DNA of 64,000 nt from Hedera helix (lineage: Eukaryota; Streptophyta; Magnoliopsida; Apiales; Araliaceae). The stretch covers positions 38,218,055 through 38,282,054 of the forward strand of contig OX359280.1 of assembly GCA_947179155.2 (NCBI GenBank). The letters run 5' to 3'. The translations under genes were made by a program, and so were the position numbers. The notes below the pieces were generated by a model that was not told the DNA's origin, made no database searches, and saw only the letters and a program-made list of their open reading frames with translations. Positions 1 through 10,363 of this stretch are shown here, piece by piece; positions within the stretch are counted from its first letter, which is position 1, and each line of letters starts with the position of its first letter.

Positions 1-241
1 TGGATCCATAGCTACTTTAGAATTAGATAATAGCATGAATGCTTTTTTTCAACGAGCAAGTGTCAATAAACATGAACATTTTATAAATTTCTGCAGAGAA
101 ACATGGTGTCGAAGAAGAAGAAGAAACATAATACATCTGGCATTATATATAGAGATATTTATCTATCTTCATATTTTGTGTATAAATAAGAGAATATACA
201 CTTCCTTAAAAAGAGTAGCGAAATCATAGAACCCTCACTTT

Positions 242-3052
242 TCATTTTGTGATAAAGGATATACCCTTCTGAATGCTTGCTGCTAACTCTTTTTTCGCTT
301 CCACCAATCCAACTCTGTTGAGAGTCATTTAGTTAATAAACAAAAATATCTGATAAACATGATTCAAAATGGCATTCTCAAAATTAGTTGTTATATCATA
401 CCTCTCATACTCATTCAGGGGTCCAAGTTGGTATATTTCTTCAGCTCCAGATCGACCTAGTCGTACCTTGGTGGCAAAGAAAGGAAGTTCTGTCACCTAT
501 AAGAAAAAAATTTCCAAATGTACGCAAGTCAGCATAAAACTTCGTGGGCTGGGGAAGTTGTTTAAGCAATCAAAGTTCGGAGAATGAGGCAACTACCTGA
601 GAAGCAACAAAAGCACATTCCACAACACCGGCATCTCCTCTTAAGCCGCGAAGGCATGCATCCGCAAATTTAACCGAAGCATATGCCTAAACAATCAAGT
701 ATTTTCTTCTAGTTTCATCAAGTTGGAAACTCTAGGATTCTATCTCAAACTTCAAAAATTGAAGAAAATATAAATAAGAACCAATGTGGCTAACCATTGA
801 GAGTGTTGCAGAGCCAGCCCCCGCTTTTGCCTGCCAATGATTTAAATGGTTTACACGCAGCTTTGTGTACTAGTAATTGAACTATCTTTAAACAGGATAG
901 AATAAGGTAGTAGGATTGAAGTTTTCTCTGGTTGTTCATTATGGACCAGTCTGAGGTACGTATTCTGCTTCAAGCATCTTTCGATTTAACAATATAGATA
1001 AATGAGCTAAAGTGAAAGAACAATGCTATTTGCATCTAAGCAGATGCCATACCAGTTAAACGGCGAGCAAAGGGTGAAAGACTTTGGTGATGTCTTTTTT
1101 CATGTTTTACATCACTGCATGTTACTATTGAACTTATGCAATATGTCACATATAGACTTGAACAGTCTATAATGAATTAGCTACTGCCAACTCCATTCAC
1201 TTTTTAGAGGCCTCCTTTACTTGAGGAGCATGTAAGTGGGGTTACCTGAACAACTTCTGTTCCGCCGTCCTGAATTCGTTTTGTCAGGTTCTCGATTTCT
1301 TGTGGTGTGAAAGAGCTGGGAGGTTTAACCTGCAGAGGAAAATGCAAAGCAGGCCACTTTAATAAATGCATTACAACATGCAACTTCATTACTTTTGAGG
1401 AAACTGAAATATCTTAAACATGAAGTTTTGGAAAAATGCATCTCTTAGACCTGTGAAAGAAGAGGCAAAATTGTAACTCCTGCATGGCCTCCTACAACAG
1501 GAACACTAACTTCCCTTGGGTCAAGTCCCAAAACTTCAGCCTGTGTCATCAGAACAGATTATAAAATCATCAATTTGACCATCTAGGAAACATTATCTTT
1601 TAGACAAGGCGTCAAAGTCAAATGAAAGGAAATTAACAGTATTTAGTTAGATGTGTTGCAAGATCAAATATGAGAACTAAGAGTTATCGTGAACTTCAAT
1701 TTCCCTATGGTTTGTCTCCCCAAGTAAATATAGTTTAGGAACTGTGCCTGGGGATTTTTTATTTTTACCGAGTGAGAGTGACTATAAAATTAAAAGCATA
1801 AAACATGGTTGTAGAATCCAAGGGCTTTTTTTACATGCCAGAAGTTAATTTAATACTAATGAGGTAACATTCCTGCACCATCTGCCTACCATTTTTGTGC
1901 AAAGATTGGAGGATGTGAGATATATTTTGGCATAAAATTAAAGATGTATTAAGGAACATCAAACTTGTGTTTGCTAAAACTGGTAGCGAGATTTTGTACT
2001 ATCAAGTACAAAACCCAAATATCCAAGAACAGTAACGTACCACAAAAGTATTGGCTCTCACTACATCAAGCATCGTAACCCCTAAGAGGCGCTTTGGATC
2101 ATAAGTGCCAGCTTTCTTGAAAACTTCCGCTGCAATTGGAACTGTTGAATTCACCGGGTTACTGATCAAATTGACAATTGCATTAGGACAGCACTTTGCA
2201 ATTCCCTCGCAAAGGGTCTTCACAATTCCAGCATTAATTTTGAAAAGGTCATCTCTTGTCATTCCTGGCTTCCTTGGAACACCGGCAGGTATAATTACAA
2301 GGTCCATCCCTACAAGAGCACTCTCAAGCTGTGGCTGCCCCAAGAAACCTCTAACCTAGAGATTCAAAACTTAAATTTAATTTTCTTCAATTTCAATATT
2401 AATCATCATATTAATGAAGGCCTAGGATAGTTCAAAATTAGGGTTTTGATTAAAAGAAAATTACCACAGCGCCAGTGTCCATGTGACTAATATCAGCTGT
2501 TACACCAGGGGCATTAACGACATCATAGAGATGAAGAACTGAAACAAGTGGATTCATCTTCATTAACATTGCAAGGGGTTGACCAATGCCTCCGGCAGCA
2601 CCTAATATGGCAACTTTAAATCCTGGTGCTCCGCCTTTTGCTCGGCAATTAGCTTTCTCCAAAATGGAACTCTGCCCCATCTTTCAGTACATAAAACGCA
2701 GAAAAAGTTCTTACAGCAATCAAAACCATGAAAATTTCAAAATCTAATAGTAAAGATTTCAACTTTAGGTAAATTAAGCAATACCCAGCAACTCAAATGA
2801 TTAGATAATGCGTCAAATTACATTTGAAGTTTATAATCTACATGGAATATTTGAAACATCCATGACCAATTTCCAAAACCCAAAAAAAACCTAGAAAAAT
2901 GAGTGAACATATATTTTGTACATAGCATAGAGAATTATAGCTATTAATCAACTGGAAGAGAATCTAGTTATTAAGAGAGGACACACCTGAAGATTTGAAG
3001 GGTGGAGATGAGCTGAGATTCTTGCAATCCGGAAACTGGCTTCTGGCTGCAT
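242..3052 (-). CDS. PMDH: Peroxisomal (glyoxysomal) NAD-dependent malate dehydrogenase, 9 exons, 354 aa
   Basis: Exons on the minus strand, in coding order: 3052-2987, 2680-2465, 2355-2041, 1540-1451, 1329-1246, 830-795, 686-597, 496-402, 314-242. All eight introns are GT-AG, and the joined frame is open for 1065 nt to a TGA. The product interconverts malate and oxaloacetate with NAD(H); in plants this isoform reoxidises NADH in peroxisomes during beta-oxidation, the glyoxylate cycle and photorespiration. Exon 1 encodes RIARISAHL (residues 8-16), an exact fit to the PTS2 import signal R-I/L-x5-H-L, which excludes the mitochondrial isoform. Visible motifs: the dinucleotide-binding GAAGGIG, the substrate-loop IPAGVPRKPGMTRDD, NPVNSTVP, and GGHAG with the catalytic histidine. 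The length matches the family (about 354-358 residues). The start is the Met just before the PTS2; another Met opens exon 2 but would drop the signal. No lesion is seen. Identity and structure are well supported; expression is inferred. Confidence 0.95.
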
Positions 3053-3062
3053 CTTTTTGATT

Positions 3063-3084
3063 GAGAGGAGAGAGAGAGAGAGGT
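3063..3084. repeat. GA/CT dinucleotide tract in the malate dehydrogenase 5' leader
   Basis: A short run of GA repeats lies just upstream of the start codon at 3052, so it reads as a CT-rich tract in the transcript. CT-rich leaders are common in plant genes; a regulatory role is not shown. No convincing TATA box was found for this gene, although AT-rich TATA-like stretches occur near 3130-3170. Confidence 0.5.
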
Positions 3085-3392
3085 GGCAAAGGAAAGGCAG
3101 GGCCAGGGGGGAGTGAATAATTATCAGAATATATGGAGAGTAGTAGATATAATTTTATTTTATTTTTTGTGTGGAAACTGATTTTCTGAACCCTTATCTT
3201 ACATATCCAGTGGATGTGGCTCAAAGAGTTCTCTCTCCCCTCTGTAGTGTGTGTATATGTGTGTGTTACGCTGGGGTTTTTTTTTCTCCCGGCGGTTCCA
3301 AAACCAAAATGTCTATTAGCAGTTACAATGACCTGCAGTGGGGCAAAGGGGAGGAATGACAACACTTTTAGAAGAGTTGGTTGTCTTTGGTG

Positions 3393-3613
3393 TTGTCGAA
3401 AATATATGAATATTAAATTCAACTATATAATTAAAGAAAATAAATTAAACTTATCTGATAAATAAATAAAATTTAATGTACAATATATTATCTTTAAATA
3501 AAAATTTTATTTATAAAATAAAATTTTCTTGATGCTAAAGTCATTAACAAAAATCTACTCCAAATTCAATCATTTCTTTACTCGATCACATAATTGGCCT
3601 CAGATACACGCAC
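3393..3613. repeat. Dispersed repeat, copy 1 (second copy at 24976-25264)
   Basis: This AT-rich segment is similar to 24976-25264. Both begin TTGTCGAAAATATATGAATA, share GAAAATAAATTAAACTT, a block ending CAAAAATCTACT or CAAAAATTTACT, and TTTACTCGATCA followed by AATTGGCC, in the same order and orientation. The copies are clearly diverged, with indels. The TE class is not identified; a degraded LTR is one possibility because the left edge begins with TGTCG, but no matching end or target duplication was found. Confidence 0.6.
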
Positions 3614-3619
3614 ATATTA

Positions 3620-4800
3620 ATGACATGAAATCAGGGAGTAAATATATATAGAATAGTGGACAGCAGCTCATTTTTAGATGTATACTAGAAAGTAGAAATT
3701 GTCCGTGTCTGAAGGCCGCGAAACGAAAAATTAAATTAAAATTTAAAAAGTAATACATTACTTAATGACTCTTTGCAATAATTAATACATACACGATCAT
3801 CAACACATATCCAATCACCAAAACATCAAGCTAGTTGCAACTAATTTCAAAAAAAATCGACAGAATTTCTTTTAAAAATAGATATTAAAAAAAATATAAA
3901 CATGTGTACAAAACGTACAATCATCAATACATATCCAAATCACCAAAACAACCATCATTCCATTTATAATTAGTTAATTTTACAGAAGACGGAACACAAA
4001 AAATATACATAAGTAGAAAATAGAGAAACAACTCTGTATTATTTACAGCTTATACCAAGTATTCTTCAATGTATATTTGAAAATACCTGAAAATATATGA
4101 TCATACAAACAGATTACAGAATATGATTGATGAAAATTTATAATGAGAGTGGATATATATCACATGCCAAAAGTTACATCAACGAAACAGTGAATCTAAC
4201 CTTATCAAAAGGATAATTTGTAGCAGACTATGCAGACGTATAGAATGAGCTGCAACTTTGGTGGCAAGCACATATAGAAATAAAGGAAGAAGCTTTATTA
4301 CTGACTAAAAGCACTTTTCGGTACACAAGGAAATGAAGACTAGTGAATTGTATGTTGAGCAGCCTTATTTCTACACTAACACTCATTTTGAATTTTGGAC
4401 GAAATAAAAAATAAAAAAATTTAAATTAGAATAGAAAAAAATAATAAAAAATTTAAAGATTTCTTTTGTGTTGTTTTTGAGTTTTTAATAGAAAAAATAA
4501 AAAATTTAAAAATTTTCTTTTCTTATTTTTGTGAGTTCTAATAGAAAGAAAAGAAAAAAAAAATACTTTTACAAATTTATGTTTTTATTTTTTCGTGGAT
4601 TATTTTGAACTACCCAATATTCTTTACTTAGATACTTATCATAAGATTAGGGCTAAATTGATCAGCCGCTTACCTGATGATCTCCTCCATCCTCCACGAG
4701 GGATGTCTTTTTCCTTAGCTTTTCTATCCTTTTTTCCAAGCGCCTCATCGGCCTATTCTACATATCAGAAACCTCATTTGTGCCCATATATTGATTCATG
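3620..4800. other. Gene-free AT-rich intergenic DNA
   Basis: No coding exon, RNA gene or bounded element was recognised here. The stretch from 4390 to 4590 is A/T-rich, near low complexity, with repeated TTTAAA-like blocks. The short open frame at 4595-4825 shows no recognisable motif and runs into the neighbouring transposon, so it is not called. Confidence 0.5.
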
Positions 4801-4810
4801 TCATCATAAG

Positions 4811-6189
4811 CAGGGGCGGATCTAGGATTTTATCCCAGCAGGGGCGGATTTGAACTTTTTTTAAAAAAAACAAAATAAAACTTGAATTAATCTTAATGTT
4901 AATTAAATCATAATAATATTTACAAATTACAATGCTATTCTCCTAAATCCCATAACTTAGAAATGTTCCAAGATATACATCATTGTCGATGTAAGGAACT
5001 AAACAATCACTCAACAATTTATTGCCCATTTGATTTCGAAAGGTGATTTTAACAAAAGATTGCATATAATTCAGTTTATCATTTCATTTATCACCAAAAG
5101 AAATGTATATCAATCAAATTTACCAACCTTTTTAGGATGGGCAGCACATTCTCTATATACTAGTTAGCTGAAGCATGAACAGGTGTAGTTTTGATTTAGT
5201 AGCTCGAATAGCTGTAGCATAAACAGGTTGGACCACCAAACCGAGAATCCAAAAATAACCAGCAATTTCGAAATTATGTTTGATGATTCAAAACCGAGAA
5301 TCCAAAAATAACCAGCAAAAATAACCACCTAACAACCAAATAGAAATTATGTTTTACTAAAAAATTCAGCAGTTCCCTAATCTTAAATTCAACTATAATA
5401 TATCCAGCAAGCCAAACAAGACCTTGAATAAGGAAAATATGGTTCTTCTCAAGAAACTATATTCTTATTAAAACAAACAAAACCCAGATAATTGCAAAAA
5501 GGGGAGAAAAAGAAAAATTAGTTATTCCAGTAAATGAAAAGCAATGAATATTCATATAGACATAGATTTAATTAGTAGGAATTAAACTGCAAAATGGACA
5601 TACCAACAAAAGGGATGGGGCGGCGTGGCTCAAGGGAGCAAAAAAAGTGGGGAATAAAATAGGGAAGAGTAGCACGGGCCTGAGAAAGAGATCAATTTTG
5701 CAATCAAAAGAGAAAATGAACCCAAACCAAATGCCAAATCAGGCTTCATAAACTCCTTCAGAATCAATGAAACACAACCTATAGCCCAGGAAAGTCCAAA
5801 ATCAGGGGGCAGAGAAGGAAGCATAGAGTAGAAACAGAGACACAAAACATCGGCTCGCTGCGACCGGAACAACAGAAGAGTAGAATCTAGGTCAAACCAT
5901 AGAAAAGGGATGAAATTTAGGAACAAACCCTAAGTCGGAAAAGCCCACAACCAGCCCCAAATCCAAATCGAAGAGACTTAAAGCAGATCAAAAGGCAACA
6001 AACATAATCACCCTGCAACTCGATGAAGCAGCAAAGAAGGAGAGAAAGATTACTATTAACACATCTTTGCCCCTGTAGCCTGCCTCCGTTGCCCACTCAC
6101 TCTACCTATATTTTACTACTACCGAAATAATCCACCGAAAGTCAGCAGAGGCAGCTGCCTCCGTTGCCCCCTGTGTAGATCCGCCCCTG
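4811..6189. mobile_element. Non-autonomous hAT-type DNA transposon (1379 bp) with TIRs and 8-bp TSD
   Basis: The left end begins CAGGGGCGGATCTA and the right end is its exact 14-bp inverse (ending TAGATCCGCCCCTG at 6189). The element is flanked by a perfect 8-bp direct repeat ATCATAAG at 4803-4810 and 6190-6197. An 8-bp target duplication and a TIR starting CAGGG are hallmarks of the hAT superfamily. A second copy of the CAGGGGCGGAT terminal motif lies just inside the left end, near 4838. No transposase reading frame is visible, so movement would depend on a transposase encoded elsewhere. The minus-strand frame at 5630-5926 has no recognised domain. The hAT assignment is a family-level inference; the boundaries are directly visible. 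Confidence 0.85.
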
Positions 6190-6340
6190 ATCATAAGGAA
6201 TAAAGTTTCCCACAAAAACAAGCTAGACAAATTGGAGAGTACTGGAATCAACCTTTTCTGTCCACAAAACAAGGACTTACAAATATGAACTGTTTTAGTT
6301 GGAAGATGTTACACATGAAATACATTGTTGGGAAAGCTTT

Positions 6341-6530
6341 TAGATCAATTGATAATTTAGCATGCTAGCAGAACGAACTCTTATTTCCCCAAGGTGTTTT
6401 GGGTTCAAGTCTTGACCGTTATGTTGTTAGCGTGTTGCACACTGTTTGTGTGTGTATTTTAATGCACAAGAGTTATCTCTCCACGAGTGTTAGGATCGCA
6501 AGTGAGGGAGATTGTTAAAGGATGATATAC
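6341..6530 (+). repeat. Possible tRNA-derived SINE fragment (A-box and B-box-like motifs)
   Basis: TAGATCAATTGAT at 6341 resembles the D-arm/A-box region of a tRNA, and GGTTCAAGTC at 6412-6421 fits a Pol III B-box, with about 70 bp between them. The rest of the segment does not fold into an obvious tRNA, and no target duplication was established. It could equally be a decayed LTR fragment, since a GAGGGAGATTGTTAAAGG stretch near 6505 resembles the polypurine-tract/LTR edge of copia elements. Confidence 0.3.
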
Positions 6531-7224
6531 GTTGTTAGACGCATTTTATAATAGCTAAAGCTTTTATGAGAAATGGGTACATGACAAATGAAAGATGTAT
6601 GGATTTTTGCAATTAAATGGTTAGCATTATTAAAAAAACATAAAATAAAATATAATATGGGAATTATGAAACATAGAAACAACAAGATGCTGTAAAAAAA
6701 AATATAATTTGGGTTCATGAGTTGTAATTAAAAAATTGTTATATTGCAAATTGAGAATAATATGAGAATTATGAAAATATTACTTATCTCATTTTTTTTC
6801 CCGTCCAAATCATGTCAATTTTGGATGAAAAACTTTGACAGAAAATATGGCCAGTTTTCTATCAATTTCTTTTTTTTTTTCATTTATTAAAAAACTCAAA
6901 AATACAAAAATTGGACATAAAATTTAAAATTTTCATTCATTTCTTTTCTTTTCTGTCAATTTTAAAACTCAGAAACAGAGTGTAAAGAAGAAACGGTAAA
7001 GTACTGATTTACTCAACCAATCAAAAATCGTTCAAATTTGTTTGGAACGGAAGAAACTAAAACCACATAATTTTAAAACTTTTAACCTAATCTCAGTTCA
7101 CATATGATTTCTTTTTAATTAGTTTTAGTAACAAACATTTTTTTTTTTTAAAAAAAAAAAGATAAGTTGACCCAATCAACTACAAAATCCACTAGAAATA
7201 TAATCTTTTTAAAGAAAAATACAA
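6531..7224. other. Gene-free AT-rich intergenic DNA
   Basis: No gene or bounded element is seen. Runs of T and A around 7135-7160 form a T-then-A homopolymer pair. The right part may be the decayed LTR of the copia remnant whose polypurine-like tract lies at 7225-7235. Confidence 0.4.
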
Positions 7225-7502
7225 CAATCTCCCACATATTACGAAGTTAAAAAGGATAAACAATATACAAAACGAGTAAAAAATACGAGAATGTAGTGAA
7301 TAAACATTGATGTCTTTTGGACATAAACCAACATATAGAGTAAATACAAGTGAACCACAAGAATTGGTTGAAATTAAATTTCTTGAACCTCCTCCCTTTG
7401 TTGTAAAACAGTGTCAAATCACTCGCACTACAACCTTTAGATGAAGTTGTTCAACACAATTTAGCACGTTTTGGCCTTACGTCATACCTGGATTTCATTA
7501 GT
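7225..7502 (-). mobile_element. Copia-type retrotransposon remnant, 3' part (left of gypsy array)
   Basis: On the minus strand the sequence GTGGGAGATTG (plus 7225-7235) matches the polypurine tract that sits immediately before the 3' LTR of many plant copia elements. This segment is continuous across the gypsy array insertion with 24555-24960, where the end of a copia pol frame is readable. The ancestral order is therefore pol end, untranslated spacer, PPT, LTR. The LTR end is not resolved. Confidence 0.45.
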
Positions 7503-8700
7503 TGTGACGCCCCCAAATCTGGGTCCACACAGCCCAAACTTGAGTCGTCAAAATACTACAACAAAATTATTACAACAAAGCACAACGTACAACAATACAG
7601 TGTATAATAATACACAACTAAGTCTTCACTATTATTGCCACACTATTTTACAAAACGTGAAGACTATGATAACTATTCCTCGGACCCTCACTCCATTCCC
7701 CGGCTAGACCCTGTTATGTTTTCATCTCCTGTTGAAAAACAATGGAACAAAAGAAAGGGTGAGCTCAAATAGCCCAGTAAAGAATATCATGACTAAGATA
7801 ATGACGAATAAATTATCATTAGTCTTCAACAGCTGAGTTCTTGATAGAATACAATTGACTACAAGGTTTATATCAAAAACTGCAGTTAAATTCTTAAACA
7901 ACGTTCAGATCAATAATAGCAGCGGAATGAGTAATCTAATAGAAGAATAATGCAGACTATAATGTCCACTCGGTTCTCTTTTTAGGAAAAACATCATCAA
8001 CTTTTATCATCTGAAATATCATTAGTCAAGATAATAAAAATTCACAGTTCCTGATCATAATCATGCACATCAACAGTTCATCTTTGTACTACGGGCCAAA
8101 GATATTCAATATAGCACCAACGGTCATGATTATACCAGATTCAGCCTTTGGTCATAATCATACCAAACAACAGTTCATCTTTGCACTACGGGCCAAAGAG
8201 AACATTCACCACGTGCCATAAAAGATACCGAACAGATGTATCGCCTTTAACCTATTATATCGCCTTTAACCTATCATCTGTTCAACAAATATATCACATC
8301 TGTGCCCCCGGCCACAGATATTCACAACAGCTTGATTTTTGGATGATTAGAATGATATAAATGATGAACAGAAGAAATAGGATAACAATAAGTATCGGAA
8401 GTTTACTTTGTACAGATTCAAATAATGTCCAAATTGTCAACATGATGTGGAGTGAAATTTAAAAATGATATTCAAGATCCACAGTTCAGAATAACGGTTA
8501 CAATTCAATAGAAAGGTTCACGTAAATAGGAAGGTTCAGTTGAAATAATGAAGTTCAACTATTATAGAACATATAATATTTTCAGGAATTATAGAAGCAA
8601 CAGTTCCATAATAAATTTCGATTTAGGAGTATGAAAGAAAATAATATCCCTTACCGTAGCAGGTTTGATTAACAAAAGGTGAAGGAAATTAATACAAAGG

Positions 8701-8890
8701 GTTATTCACCAACAGGCGGCAATCCGCTCCGTAAGGTTATTCCCACAATTTAATAGAATTTGAGTACAAAGAGTTATTCACCAAACAGGCGGCAATCCGC
8801 TCCGTAAGGTTATTCTCAGAGATTAATAATGAATGAATACGAAAGGTTATTCACCAACAGGCGGCAATCCGCTCCGTAAGGTTATTCCCA
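8701..8890. repeat. Triplicated hairpin cassette in the LTR R/U5 region
   Basis: A ~42-bp unit containing CAGGCGGCAATCCGCTCCG occurs three times, at about 8701, 8773 and 8846. The core GCGG-CAAT-CCGC is a small inverted repeat that could fold as a hairpin in the minus-strand transcript. The cassette lies about 330-520 nt downstream of the LTR TATA box, hence in the genomic RNA leader. The same triplet is present in all five LTR copies of the window. A role in RNA packaging, dimerisation or translation is conjecture. Confidence 0.75.
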
Positions 8891-9313
8891 CAATTTAATA
8901 CATGGAAATAAAAGGCACGTCTTATGAGTAAGGAAGAAACAATATTATTATCGAGAATCAAATAATGATAATCCCTTACCATAGTACGTTTGAATAATGG
9001 AAGATGAAAAAGATGGTATCCCTTACCTTAACACGTGACTGGATATTGATTTAAATGAGGTTGATTAACTTGAACAGTACACGTATACTTATAGATCTTC
9101 ACAAATACTCAAGATGACTTAAGCACACTTAGAGAGAACTTTCACAAGAAGTATTTAGAGAGAGAAAGAAAGAACAAGTAAGGAAGTTTTATGAAAAATC
9201 CTTAAGTTAAGGCTTCTATTTATAGCCAAAAATCTTATCATTCATTTAATCTAAACCATTCATTTAAAGATCATCTTTTAATCTACACCATCCATTTCAA
9301 ATATTATATTATC

Positions 9314-9566
9314 TTTAATCTACACCATTCATTTCATATCACCTAATAATCACCTAACTTTATATTATAAACAAATCAATTTAATTATTCAACAGTAATT
9401 CACACTTTAATCTACACCATTCATTTCATATCACCTAATAATCACCTAACTTTATATTATAAACAAATCAATTCAATTATTCAACAATAATTCACACTTT
9501 AATCTACACCATTCATTTCATATCACCTAATAATCACCTAACTTTATATTATAAACAAATAACTTT
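9314..9566. repeat. Three ~92-bp tandem repeats in LTR U3
   Basis: The unit beginning TTTAATCTACACCATTCATT recurs at 9314, 9406 and 9498 with small differences. It lies upstream of the TATA box in element orientation, that is, in U3. U3 tandem repeats often act as enhancer modules in plant retrotransposons; here that is inference only. The same three units are present in the other four LTRs. Confidence 0.75.
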
Positions 9567-9689
9567 ATCAATTCAATTATTATGACTAATTGTTATAAAT
9601 ACAGTATAGTTAGCTTTTAGATATCAAGTCAATAAATTAATGAAATACAACTGTTTAAATAACATCATAATAGAGATAACAATAATGTA

Positions 9690-9990
9690 AAATAAGGCAT
9701 ACGTTACTGTGTAATGACAATTATTGATTCAATAATGTGAATTACTGTGCATATGTTACTGTGACAATTATTAGGTTCAATAATTTTAAAAACAGTGCAA
9801 CAACACTTATTGACTCAATGATATAAAATACAGTGTAATGACAATTATTAAATCAATAATGCAAAATACTATGTAACAACAATTATTGAATTGATAATAT
9901 AAAATATTATGCAGTGACAATTATCGATGAAATGATGCGTAACAGTTATGGTGTCAATTATCAGACCAATAATATGAGACACTATGCAAT
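9690..9990. repeat. Short degenerate tandem repeats in distal U3
   Basis: Several degenerate units of about 35-45 bp contain TGACAATTATT, then TCAATAAT and TACTGTG. They occur in all five LTRs. A further cluster of GAATATTCCCCGAC-like units lies at 10190-10245; it is shorter by about 20 bp in LTRs D and E. Confidence 0.6.
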
Positions 9991-10363
9991 ACCGTGTGTT
10001 ACTGTAGAGTACCGTGTGCTACAGAAAATATCATAAACTACCGTATGCTACTATTCTTTTATCACCGGTATTTTAACAGTTCCGTTGACTATTTTTATTT
10101 AAAAAGGTTACTTATGTCGTTTTCTATATCCGACAAATATTCCGCTGTGGGGTCCACCAATAATTTATTATTTCGGCGCCGTCGTACGGCACGAATATTC
10201 CCCGACCAAACGAATATTCCCCGACAAAGCGAATATTGTCCGACAAAATAAAATTTGCACATAACATCCTTAACTTTCAATTTTGTTAATTTAACCACTT
10301 ACTGTTTCAAAAAAAATATATATGAAGAAAAATTAAATTTTGTATTTCATAAAATTCGGGGTC

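Noticed and set aside
2105..2359. Plus-strand frame across malate dehydrogenase exon 3
   Set aside because: It is a shadow of the minus-strand exon with clear MDH motifs.
242..3052. Mitochondrial rather than peroxisomal malate dehydrogenase
   Set aside because: Exon 1 encodes an exact PTS2 nonapeptide, and the N-terminus CRAKGGAPGFKV is the glyoxysomal type.
5630..5926. 98-residue minus-strand frame in the hAT element
   Set aside because: Hydrophobic and leucine/serine-rich with no transposase motif; may be noncoding or captured sequence.
7471..7707. Plus-strand frames at the LTR edge and at 8148, 9994 and their equivalents in other LTRs
   Set aside because: They recur in every LTR because the LTRs are homologous, differ where LTRs differ, and have no protein-family features; coding is on the other strand.
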